Shown: one piece after another, positions 6,747 to 13,406 of the stretch
How the letters are laid out: each line of letters starts with the position of its first letter
How positions within the stretch are numbered: position 1 is the stretch's first letter
Source of the DNA: JBDHAC01 sp039588215
Lineage (GTDB): Bacteria; Gemmatimonadota; Gemmatimonadetes; Palauibacterales; Palauibacteraceae
Assembly: GCA_039588215.1 (NCBI GenBank)
Contig: JBDHAD010000075.1
Location: 1-13,464, forward strand
Length of the DNA stretch: 13,464 bases
Direction of reading: 5' to 3'
The notes under the pieces: model-generated
What the model was told of the DNA's origin: nothing
The model's input: the letters and a program-made list of their open reading frames with translations, nothing else
Database searches by the model: none
Made by a program: the position numbers and the translations under genes

Positions 6747-7844
6747 CTACGCCGCGTACGTGGCAAGCCGCACCGGAAGGCACCTCGAACCCCAACGCCC
6801 CGGCTCGGACTCGAACAGACCGGGGCACCGACTTCCGCAGCGTCTGCAGAGGCCGTCCCCGGTCAGGTTCCATTCCGCGAGCTCGTACCAGTCGCGCCCG
6901 ATCACGCGCTCCCCGCACCCGTGGCAATACGTGCTCTGGGTGTCCAGGTCATGCACGTTGCCGGTGTACACGTGCCGCACCCCGCTGGCGAGCGCGATCC
7001 GACGGGCTCGACACAGCGTGTCGGGGGGTGTGCGCGGTCGATCTCGCATCTTCCAGTCAGGGTGGAACGCCGTGAAGTGGAGCGGCACGTCCGGCCCGAG
7101 GTGCTCGACGATCCAGGCCGTCTCCCGTTCGAGCTCACCGTCCGAGTCGTTCTCTGCCGGGATCAGGAGCGTCGTAATCTCGAGCCAAACGTCAGTCTCG
7201 TGCCGGAGATAGTGCAGGGTGTCCAGAACGGCCTCCAGCCGACCCCCGCAGATCTTCCGGTAGAACGCGTCGCTGAACGCCTTCAAGTCCACGCTGGCCG
7301 CGCCCATATGCCGATAGAACTCTGCGCGTGGTCTCGGAGATTGGAAACCGGCCGTGACCGCGACCGGGTGGATCCCACGCTCGCGGCAAGCGCAGGCGAC
7401 GTCGATCGCGTACTCGTGAAAGACCACGGGATCGTTGTACGTGAACGCCACGCTGCGGCACCCCAGCCGCTCGGCCGCTGCGGCGATGGTCCGGGGCGAC
7501 GCCGCATCCGCCAGTGTGTCCATTTGCCGGGACCTCGAGATGTCCCAGTTCTGGCAGAACTTGCAGGCGAGGTTACACCCGGCGGTCCCGAACGAGAGCA
7601 CCGGCGTGCCGGGCAGGAAATGGTTGAAGGGCTTCTTCTCGATCGGGTCCACGCAATAGCCGCTGGAGCGGCCGTACGTGGTCAGCACGATCGCGCCGCC
7701 TGCATTGGCGCGGACGAAGCAGAATCCGCGCTGGCCGTCGCGCAGCCGGCACGTGCGGGGGCAGATGTCGCACTGGACACGACCGTCAGCCAGCCGGTGC
7801 CAGTGCCGCGTCGGATACGCTTCCTGAGCCTCGGCGCCCTTCAT
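6747..7844 (-). CDS. amrS: AmmeMemoRadiSam system radical SAM enzyme
   Basis: 365 residues, the normal size for this PflA-like radical SAM family. The cluster-binding CxxxCxxC is C90, C94, C97 (CNLACKFCQNWDIS). An N-terminal Cys group (C25, C28, C32, C42 in CDICPRTCRLRDGQRGFC) and a C-terminal zinc-ribbon-like set (C307, C310, C333, C336) frame the barrel. Family blocks such as PIEKKPFNHFLPG, FTYNDPV, DLKAF, LLIPAEND and FHPDWKM are intact. It should reductively cleave SAM to a 5'-deoxyadenosyl radical; the substrate is unknown. Its ATG overlaps the stop of the upstream radical SAM gene (ATGA, 7841-7844), and protein B starts 4 bases after its TAG, so the three are translationally coupled. 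It is cytoplasmic and oxygen-sensitive, by analogy with the family. Confidence 0.9.
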   Translation of the reverse strand: MKGAEAQEAYPTRHWHRLADGRVQCDICPRTCRLRDGQRGFCFVRANAGGAIVLTTYGRSSGYCVDPIEKKPFNHFLPGTPVLSFGTAGCNLACKFCQNWDISRSRQMDTLADAASPRTIAAAAERLGCRSVAFTYNDPVVFHEYAIDVACACRERGIHPVAVTAGFQSPRPRAEFYRHMGAASVDLKAFSDAFYRKICGGRLEAVLDTLHYLRHETDVWLEITTLLIPAENDSDGELERETAWIVEHLGPDVPLHFTAFHPDWKMRDRPRTPPDTLCRARRIALASGVRHVYTGNVHDLDTQSTYCHGCGERVIGRDWYELAEWNLTGDGLCRRCGSRCPGLFESEPGRWGSRCLPVRLATYAA

Positions 7845-8785
7845 ACATGTACAGCCTGTTCGGGCCGCTCATCGAGTCGGCGCAGTCCCAGGTCGCCGGC
7901 GATCTCCCGCGCCTGACGGAACTCATCGGCGGAAAGGCGCCGGGACAGCTCGGGGTACCGACGCCCATCCACGGCGCCTGCGGGCATGTACTGACCCATG
8001 AGGTTCACGTACGTGCCCGGCCCCAACTCTCGCGCCACCCACTCGAGAATCGCATGGGTTTCATCCAGCTCGCCGGGCATGACCAGGTGTCGGAGGAGGA
8101 CCCCTCGCCGCGCGAGCCCGTCGGCATCGACGACGAGGTCCCCGACCTGACGGTGCATCTCCCCGATCGCCGCACGGGCGACGTCCGGATAGTCCTCGGC
8201 CTTCAAGTACATCCGGCTCTTGTCGGCACCCCAGAACTTGAAGTCCGGCATGTAGATGTCCACGATCCCGTCCATCAGAGCCAGGCTCCCGAGCGCGTCG
8301 TACGCGCTGGTGTTGTAGACGATGGGGAGCGTGAGTCCCTGTTCTGCGGCGATCGCGACAGCTTCGAGCACCTGGGGCACGACGTGTTCCGGGGTCACGA
8401 AGTTGATGTTGTGGCACCCGAGCCGCTGGAGCTCGAGCGTCATCCTCGCGATCTCGCCCGGCGAGGCTTCCCCGCCAGATCTACCGGGTTTGATCCCCTG
8501 GCTGATGTCCCAGTTCTGGCAGAACACGCATCGTAGATTGCAGTGGGAGAAGAAGATGGTCCCGGACCCGCTCCAACCCCGCAGGCAGTCCTCCTCGCCG
8601 AAATGCGGGAAGCAGCTGCTCACGATCGCGTATCGCCCGGTCTTGCAGGCGGCCCACTTGTCCTCGAGCCGGTTCACGCCGCAGTCCCGCGGGCATGCGC
8701 GGCAATCCGCCAGGCAGGCCACCGCGCGAGCAGCCCTCTCGTGAAGCTCACGGTGAGGTAGGTTCAGGTATGCGGCGCGAGCCAC
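7841..8785 (-). CDS. PflX-like radical SAM protein (COG1313 type)
   Basis: 314 residues. The radical SAM motif is C82, C86, C89 in HCNLRCVFCQNWDISQG. A Cys-rich N-terminus (C24, C28, C31, C35, C47 in ACLADCRACPRDCGVNR and following) is typical of the PflX/COG1313 group, as are NFVTPEHVVPQV, YNTSAYD, YMPDFKFW and LRHLVMPGELD. The function of this group is not established; PflX resembles pyruvate formate-lyase activases, but I see no glycyl-radical enzyme here. The start is GTG 8785, with GGAGG a few bases upstream (ATCGGAGGCACG). It shares the CRACPRDC/CDICPRTC and FCQNWDIS blocks with the gene that follows, so the two are ancient tandem paralogues. It is the first gene of the minus-strand group and diverges from the sigma factor gene. 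Confidence 0.85.
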   Translation of the reverse strand: MARAAYLNLPHRELHERAARAVACLADCRACPRDCGVNRLEDKWAACKTGRYAIVSSCFPHFGEEDCLRGWSGSGTIFFSHCNLRCVFCQNWDISQGIKPGRSGGEASPGEIARMTLELQRLGCHNINFVTPEHVVPQVLEAVAIAAEQGLTLPIVYNTSAYDALGSLALMDGIVDIYMPDFKFWGADKSRMYLKAEDYPDVARAAIGEMHRQVGDLVVDADGLARRGVLLRHLVMPGELDETHAILEWVARELGPGTYVNLMGQYMPAGAVDGRRYPELSRRLSADEFRQAREIAGDLGLRRLDERPEQAVHV

Positions 8786-8924
8786 CGTGCCTCCGATCCT
8801 GCCATATTGACCTTATCTGAATGTACAGAGGAGCCGGGGCCCTCGCCCCAGACTCGTGATTTCTGCACCTTGAAAATGTAAGATTTAGCCCGTTAGTGGC
8901 ATCTATACGCCGATGAAGGGTGGT
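8786..8924. promoter_or_regulatory. Divergent intergenic region, radical SAM / sigma factor
   Basis: This gap must hold the promoters of both divergent groups. On the plus strand TGTAAGAT (8877-8884) repeats the likely -10 string of the permease promoter, although no good -35 stands before it; TTGAAA at 8870-8875 with TTAGTG at 8893-8898 is an alternative pair. On the minus strand the AT-richer stretch around 8803-8828 could hold the radical SAM promoter, but no convincing box pair is visible. GGGGC-CCTC-GCCCC (about 8837-8850) is a short perfect hairpin between the two. Confidence 0.4.
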
Positions 8925-8972
8925 ATGGGTGCCGACTCGAACCGGTGGGAGTGTCGGCAGGTTATGGCGTGA
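8925..8972 (+). CDS. Possible 15-codon upstream ORF overlapping the sigma factor start
   Basis: ATG 8925, with AGGG four bases before it, opens a frame encoding MGADSNRWECRQVMA that stops at TGA 8970-8972. This overlaps a GTG start of the sigma factor (8969) as GTGA. Length and overlap are identical to the leader before the permease. The ribosome binding site is weak and the peptide has no recognisable features, so this is tentative. An in-frame ATG at 8913 would lengthen it by four codons. Confidence 0.25.
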   Translation: MGADSNRWECRQVMA

Positions 8973-9493
8973 AATACCAGGCTACCAGGCTTGAGGTGCT
9001 GACGCGTGCGGGTCGCGGTGATCGCGACGCCCTGACGCAGCTGTACCACGAGCACGCGGAGGGGGTGTACGAGGCGGCCTTTCACCTCACCGAGTCCGCG
9101 GCCGACGCACAGGATGTCGTGCAGGATGTGTTCGTCGGACTGCCGGAGGCGCTTCGGACCTACGAGGGGCGCGGCAGCTTTGGCTCCTGGCTGCGGACCG
9201 TGACAGTACGAACGGCCTTGGTCAAGCTGCGTCACCGTCGGCGGCTGAGAGAGATCTCGCTGGGCTTCAATCGGACGGGACTGTCGCTCGCACCGGCGGA
9301 CCATATCGATCGGATCGAGCTCGAGAGAGCGCTGAGCGCGCTTCCCGAGAGGTTGAGGATCGTGGTTGTCCTGAAGGAGATTCAAGGCTTCTCGCACAAG
9401 GAGATCGCGGGATTGTTGGGGATTCGGCCTTCGGCCTCGGCCGCGCGGTTATCGAGGGCGAGAGAACAGCTCCGGGAGCAACTGAACGCCTGA
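8969..9493 (+). CDS. ECF-family RNA polymerase sigma factor
   Basis: 174 residues from GTG 8969, the size of sigma factors that have only regions 2 and 4. Region 2 (about residues 19-89) contains ALTQLYHEHAEGVYEAAF, the DAQDVVQDVFVGLPEAL helix and GSFGSWLRTVTVRTAL, which melt and bind the -10 element. Region 4 (about 116-170) contains LERALSALPERLRIVVVL and the helix-turn-helix FSHKEIAGLLGIRPS. The usual RALSALPERxRxVVxL and SHKEIAxLLGI signatures are intact. The start is uncertain: GTG 8969 gives a typical N-terminus with a weak AGG upstream, while GTG 8951 and GTG 8945 add six and eight residues. Two zinc-finger proteins follow within a few bases and are the likely anti-sigma regulators. 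The gene is probably autoregulated, as is usual, but I cannot name its promoter motif. Confidence 0.9.
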   Translation: MKYQATRLEVLTRAGRGDRDALTQLYHEHAEGVYEAAFHLTESAADAQDVVQDVFVGLPEALRTYEGRGSFGSWLRTVTVRTALVKLRHRRRLREISLGFNRTGLSLAPADHIDRIELERALSALPERLRIVVVLKEIQGFSHKEIAGLLGIRPSASAARLSRAREQLREQLNA

Positions 9494-9495
9494 AG

Positions 9496-9696
9496 ATGCT
9501 GCCCCGACGTAGGCACCCGGATCTGGAAACGCTTCAGGAAGTAGCGGACGGCGTCGTCGCCGCCGACGGCCTCCGAGGACGCGTCGAGCGCCACCTGGAG
9601 AGATGCGGTGAGTGCCGGCACGCAGTAGGGATGAGACAGGACGCCCGGAAAGGGCTCGAGAATATCGCGCGCTTGCGCGCGAGGTTGGGAGGATAG
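9496..9696 (+). CDS. Small stand-alone zinc-finger protein (anti-sigma-type domain)
   Basis: 66 residues, starting 2 bases after the sigma factor stop. It carries the anti-sigma zinc-finger signature H-x3-C-x2-C as H33, C37, C40 (VERHLERCGECRHAV), with an upstream His at H7. The order matches the N-terminal domain of the next gene (RHPDLETLQEVADG here, RHPSHQTLSLYVDEEL there), so the two are tandem paralogues. There is no membrane segment, so this copy should be cytoplasmic. It may be a soluble anti-sigma factor that holds the preceding ECF sigma factor, or a competitor of the membrane-bound copy. Such short proteins are easily missed in annotation. A hairpin covers its last codons. Confidence 0.7.
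   Translation: MLPRRRHPDLETLQEVADGVVAADGLRGRVERHLERCGECRHAVGMRQDARKGLENIARLRARLGG
9665..9682 (+). promoter_or_regulatory. 8-bp perfect hairpin before the ribosome binding site of the next gene
   Basis: TCGCGCGC (9665-9672) and GCGCGCGA (9675-9682) form a perfect stem with a minimal two-base gap. It ends 4 bases before the GGGAGGA ribosome binding site (9687-9693) that serves ATG 9702. It lies within the last codons of the small zinc-finger gene. The placement could slow translation or protect the mRNA and so set the ratio of the two zinc-finger proteins. A GC-rich coding sequence can form such a palindrome by chance. Confidence 0.4.
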
Positions 9697-9701
9697 TGGG
9701 G

Positions 9702-11846
9702 ATGAGGGTACGTAGACATCCAAGCCACCAAACGCTCAGCCTGTACGTCGACGAGGAGTTGCCCGAAGGCCGGCGTACGCGGGTGGTCGAGCACCTAGAG
9801 GGCTGTTTGAAGTGTCGGCGCGAGGTCGACTTCATGCTCGAGGCGCAGCGCGGGCTGCGTGAGATCGCGAAGCCACGCCCACCCAGAGACCTCCTCGAAC
9901 ACATCCTCGAACGCCGTGACGCGGGTGAGCGAATCATCCTGCCGACGGCCTGGGCGAGTCCACGGCGGCTCAGGCCCGCGATCCCCGCCGTCGCCGGGAT
10001 CGCTCTAGCCGTCTTGGTCGCCGCCATCGGACTCGTAGTCCTCGGCAGCGGCGAGGCCGCAGCGGGCGCCAGCGGCATGACCTTCTCCCCCGCCAACCTC
10101 GATCGCACGCAGGAGATCGAGGTCGAGTACACGACGATCGGGGCGCTTGCAGCGGAACCGAGGCTGCTCCTGCGCGGTCGCTACCTCACCGCCGATGACG
10201 AGATCCGGTTTGGAGAGGGCGGATCCTTCGTGTCTGCCGATCTGTGGCCTGAGGAGGACGGGACCTTTCAGGGAGCTGTTCGTCTCCCAGGCTCCGCCGT
10301 CTACGCGCACTTCGCTGTAGAGGACCCAGAGGGAGAGTACGTCGACCACAACGGCTACCGGTCGTGGGAGCTCGTAGCCGAGTACGAGGACGGGCGGCCC
10401 AAGTTCGAGGCGCTGTGGCAGCGCGCCAGAGCCTACGAGCAGAGAGACCGTCAGGAGGCTTACGAGTCGATCAAGCGGTTGACCGAGGCCCACCCAGACC
10501 GTGTGGAAGGTTGGTCGGCGCGGTACGGCTATGAAAAGGCTGCCATCGCATCGGTGCTCTCCCGACCGCTCCGGGCTCGGCACCAGTCAAAATTCACCGG
10601 ATTCCTGGAGCAAGCCTCGAAGGGTACTCTTACCTCCAATGAGCTGGGTGCCCTCGTCGACTATGCCCGCCGCCTGGGTGAGGGCGCAGCGGTCGAGAGG
10701 GTGGCCAACGAACTTCAGCGCCTCCATCCGAACGATCCGATCGCCGTTCGAGAGCGGGTCCTGCACCTGCGCGAATCCCTGAAGGGTGCGCCTCAATCCC
10801 TGCTCCGCGAATTCGAGCGCGAGTGGAAACGCGTGGGACCTTCGCAGCCCTTGCTCGTTGAATACGCGTACGAAGCCGCCGTGCAGACCCGGGAGCCCGC
10901 TCCGATTCAGCAGTGGGCCGACCGATTCGTGGCCCTTGATCCAAGCCGAACACCGATCATTGCTCGCGACCTGGAAGGCATCCTGGCGCTGCACCCGTAC
11001 GCGGCCGATCTGATCAGAGACGAGCTCAGGCGAATCGAAGAGGCTCCGGCGATCAATCGCCCCTTGCACCTGGGCGTGACCGAATACCGTGATGAGAACC
11101 GGCGTCGACGCCATGAGCTCCTGGCGACGCTGGGTCGCATGCTATTGGAGGCCGGAAAGCTGGAAGCCGGGGCCGACACGTTGTTGCTGGCCGCCGAGAC
11201 CGGTTGGGATCCCGAGCTGTTCACCGACCTCGCCGAGTTGGCCGCGTCCCGTGGCGATGCGCCGACTGCCCGTCGTTTCTTGGCGTTGGCGGCCATCGAT
11301 CCGCTCGCCGGCCTCGCGGACCTCGAAGCTCGACCGGTCAGGATCGACGGCGTTGGCGATCGGGCCTCCTGGGAGGCAGCGCTCGCGGCCGCCAGACAGG
11401 AGCAACAGGCGCGACTTGACGCGGGTGACCTGAATCGGAGCCTGCCTGACGGCGTCGTCCTCCGCGATCACGGGCGAGTCGCAAGGCGGCTCGATTCCCT
11501 GTTGGGGGAGACGGCCACGATCGCCTTTCTGTGGTCACGGTGGGATCGGAGGACCATCGACATCTCACAGAGCCTGGCGGACTACCGGGACCGACTCGCT
11601 TCGGTGGGGGTCAACATCCTCGCCATCACGCGGGACCCGGACGTCGAGGGTGCGTTGACGGGGTGGCGCGAGCTGAAGGTCGGACTTCCAGTTTACCTCG
11701 ATCCCCAGGGGCGAGCTACGGCCGCCCTGGGGTCTTTCGCGATCCCTGATCTGCTGGTGCTGGATGCCGAGGGGCACGTCCGATTCGCACGCAGAAACGT
11801 CGACGAGGCCACACGCGCGGCGCTGACGCTGGGCCTGAACAGGTAG
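9702..11846 (+). CDS. Anti-sigma zinc-finger membrane protein with helical-repeat and degenerate thioredoxin-like domains
   Basis: 714 residues from ATG 9702, preceded by GGGAGGA. Domains in order: a zinc-finger anti-sigma domain with H31, C35, C38 (EHLEGCLKC); a basic linker; one membrane helix at about 93-115; an extracytoplasmic beta-rich domain at about 125-225 (FSPANLDRTQEIEVEYTT onward), resembling Ig-like or carbohydrate-binding folds; a long helical region at about 230-560 with TPR-like repeats (for example YESIKRLTEAHPDRVEGW and VERVANELQRLHPNDPIAV); and a thioredoxin/AhpC-like domain at about 585-714 (ATIAFLWSRWDRR, VNILAITRD, FAIPDLLVLDAEGHVRF). In that last domain the expected WCxxC is WDRR, so no redox cysteines remain, while the cis-Pro strand is kept. 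It probably binds the ECF sigma factor inside the cell and senses an envelope signal outside. Anti-sigma factors are usually 200-300 residues, so the size is unusual. Confidence 0.8.
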   Translation: MRVRRHPSHQTLSLYVDEELPEGRRTRVVEHLEGCLKCRREVDFMLEAQRGLREIAKPRPPRDLLEHILERRDAGERIILPTAWASPRRLRPAIPAVAGIALAVLVAAIGLVVLGSGEAAAGASGMTFSPANLDRTQEIEVEYTTIGALAAEPRLLLRGRYLTADDEIRFGEGGSFVSADLWPEEDGTFQGAVRLPGSAVYAHFAVEDPEGEYVDHNGYRSWELVAEYEDGRPKFEALWQRARAYEQRDRQEAYESIKRLTEAHPDRVEGWSARYGYEKAAIASVLSRPLRARHQSKFTGFLEQASKGTLTSNELGALVDYARRLGEGAAVERVANELQRLHPNDPIAVRERVLHLRESLKGAPQSLLREFEREWKRVGPSQPLLVEYAYEAAVQTREPAPIQQWADRFVALDPSRTPIIARDLEGILALHPYAADLIRDELRRIEEAPAINRPLHLGVTEYRDENRRRRHELLATLGRMLLEAGKLEAGADTLLLAAETGWDPELFTDLAELAASRGDAPTARRFLALAAIDPLAGLADLEARPVRIDGVGDRASWEAALAAARQEQQARLDAGDLNRSLPDGVVLRDHGRVARRLDSLLGETATIAFLWSRWDRRTIDISQSLADYRDRLASVGVNILAITRDPDVEGALTGWRELKVGLPVYLDPQGRATAALGSFAIPDLLVLDAEGHVRFARRNVDEATRAALTLGLNR

Positions 11847-11894
11847 GTAGAAGACGGCGGATCGATGGCGGCTGCCATAGGCGCGAGGACAACT

Positions 11895-12037
11895 CCCCAG
11901 ACCCGCGGAGGAGGTCTGCTCACCTGCTGGTGACCTGGGGCGCATCCCCCTCCTCATTTCCTTGCGCCCCGTAGATCATTAAGAATCACATGTAGCCCGC
12001 ACCGGGACAGGGGCTTGCCCCAGTCTACCAGGTGCGG
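11895..12037 (+). promoter_or_regulatory. Structured 5'-UTR-like region with mutually exclusive stems
   Basis: Between 11846 and 12070 there is no gene but several inverted repeats. (a) CCCCAG (11895-11900) pairs with CTGGGG (11935-11940), enclosing TCACC/GGTGA (11920-11924, 11929-11933). (b) GGGGCGCA (11937-11944) pairs perfectly with TGCGCCCC (11963-11970) and competes with (a) for the same Gs. (c) CCGCACC (11997-12003) pairs with GGTGCGG (12031-12037), enclosing GGAC/GTCT and GGGGC-TT-GCCCC (12010-12021). The loop of (b) contains CCTCCTC (11949-11955), an exact complement of GAGGAGG (12058-12064) at the peptide gene's ribosome binding site. This layout suggests a riboswitch- or attenuator-like leader. 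No known riboswitch class is recognised and no T-run terminator is seen. A promoter could lie in the AT-richer 11971-11990. Confidence 0.45.
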
Positions 12038-12050
12038 ACATTCCCACCCA

Positions 12051-12064
12051 CCTCCAAGAGGAGG
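12051..12064 (+). promoter_or_regulatory. Hairpin sequestering the Shine-Dalgarno of the small peptide gene
   Basis: CCTCC (12051-12055), loop AAGA, GGAGG (12060-12064) form a perfect 5-bp hairpin. It buries the strong AGGAGG (12059-12064) that stands 5 bases before ATG 12070. In the closed form ribosome loading should be reduced. The upstream CCTCCTC at 11949-11955 offers a second, competing partner for the same site. Confidence 0.45.
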
Positions 12065-12069
12065 AAGTT

Positions 12070-12270
12070 ATGAATTCGAAACGCATCTCCCGGCTCACGA
12101 GCGCCACGCTGTTGGCCGCGGGCTTCTCGTTGATTCCCCTCACGATCTCCAGCTCCGGGGCAATAGAGGAAGCCGCCGTGTGCGCGAATCAGGGGCAGTG
12201 CACGTTCGAGCTGGGATCGTTCTGTGACGACTACTTCGACTACTACGAGAAGACAGTGGACGTCGATTAG
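12070..12270 (+). CDS. Small exported Cys-containing peptide of unknown function
   Basis: 66 residues with a very strong ribosome binding site (AGGAGG, 5-base spacing). The N-terminus is a signal peptide: basic NSKRISR, hydrophobic LLAAGFSLIPLTI, then SSSGA, with cleavage likely near residue 30. The mature part of about 35 residues has three cysteines (VCANQGQCTFELGSFC) and an acidic, aromatic tail (DDYFDYYEK). I do not recognise the family. The layout recalls NVEALA-type exported peptides of Bacteroidetes, which I remember as neighbours of 6-bladed beta-propeller proteins; AIEEAA followed by the Cys block is loosely similar. A modified secreted peptide (RiPP-like) is possible, but no modification enzyme is visible next to it. 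It lies 49 bases upstream of the propeller gene and is probably cotranscribed. Confidence 0.7.
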   Translation: MNSKRISRLTSATLLAAGFSLIPLTISSSGAIEEAAVCANQGQCTFELGSFCDDYFDYYEKTVDVD

Positions 12271-12319
12271 TCCGAGTGCGAGGCGATTCAACAAGCTTGA
12301 GACGAAAGGACTCGAAGCC

Positions 12320-13404
12320 ATGACCAAGAGAATCGGCAGAGCGCTCGCGCTCCTGTTGACGCCCTTTTTCGTCTTCGTCGGCTCCACCGGCCTCGGCTCG
12401 TGGGCCCTCGCGTCGGACGACCGGTCCCCCGCACACGATGCGGTGTCGGTTCTGGATCTCCAGGGTGCTGTGCATCACCAGGGTGAGCACCTCGCGATGC
12501 CCGTGGGCTTGGCTGCGTTCGGCAACACGTTGGTGGCGCTCGATCGTTTCGCGGAGCGCAGCGTGCACGTCGTCGATCTCGGCACCGGAGACCTCCGCAG
12601 GTCTCTCGGACGCGAGGGGGAGGGACCGGGCGAGTTCAAGTCTGCCTACTCTATCGATCGCGTCGCGAATACCGGTGAGCTGTGGGTCTTCGATGCCGGA
12701 ACGCAACGTCTGACCCGCATGGATCTCGAGGCACTCGACTCCGAGGGCGATTGGGCGCGCGAGTTCGTCAGCCTGAGAGGGAGCGCACGCGTGATGAACC
12801 CCGTTCATACGGCCGAGGGTAATGTCCTCGCCGTTGGACTCTTCTCCGAGGGACGCTTCGGCATCTTCGATCAGAAGGGAGAACAGGTCGACGTAGGCGG
12901 TGCCCTACCCGAGTGGTCGGAGCCCATCCCCCCCGCGGTTCTCCAGCAAGCGTTTAGGGGAACGATCAGATCCGATCCGGCCCGGCAGCGTTTCGCCGTG
13001 GGGGCAGGCTGGCTCGCGCCCAGGTACCGGTGGAGTTCGAGCCGCGCTTCACGGTGAACGTTCGTGAAGACCGTCCGCCCTCGATGGGAAGCGGTGACGA
13101 CCTTCGGTTCGGGTACGTAGACGTCGCGACGACGGAATCCCGTGTCTATGGCCTGTTTTCAGGGCGGTTGCGCGGTGAGTATCCGAAGGCCGCCACGTAC
13201 GCGCGGGAAGTTCACGTCTTCGATTGGACAGGTCGACTGGAGACGGTCATCCATCTCGACTCGGACGCGATCGCGATCGCGGTGGACGAGCGGGACGATA
13301 CCCTGTACACGATTCGTCACGATCCGCTGCCAGCGATCATGAAATACGGCCTGCCGGACGCGCGAGGCCCGCGAGCCGTGGGTTCCATCGCCATGGGTGA
13401 CTGA
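12320..13404 (+). pseudogene. Secreted 6-bladed beta-propeller protein, frame-disrupted
   Basis: Two adjacent frames together make one protein of about 360 residues. The first (ATG 12320, AAAGGA upstream) has a signal peptide (LALLLTPFFVFVGSTGLGSWALA, about residues 9-31) and the propeller hallmark LGREGEGPGEF at 96-106, followed by repeated strands such as GELWVFDAGTQRLTRMDL. It runs off into a frame ending at 13057. The family sequence resumes one frame back from roughly 13003-13030 (VEFEPRFTV, then VYGLFSGRLRGEYP, VHVFDWTGRLE, DDTLYTI) and stops at TGA 13404. A single missing G in the GGGGG run at 13000-13004 would restore the frame, although the joint also looks short by some residues, so a small deletion is possible. 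If intact, it would be exported to the envelope or periplasm; the function of the family is unknown. Confidence 0.7.
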
Positions 13405-13406
13405 CG

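Noticed and set aside
6743..6766. TTG 6766 as start of the Memo-like gene
   Set aside because: It would overlap the upstream gene by 20 bases and add basic residues absent from the family; GTG 6742 gives the usual N-terminus.
6921..7916. A 331-codon plus-strand frame opposite the AmrS gene
   Set aside because: Shadow of a well-conserved radical SAM gene; no domain recognised.
13266..13281. Palindrome CGCGATCGCGATCGCG, resembling a repeated interspersed octamer
   Set aside because: It lies in coding sequence for Ala-Ile repeats with GC-rich codons; there is no sign of a dispersed repeat elsewhere in the window.
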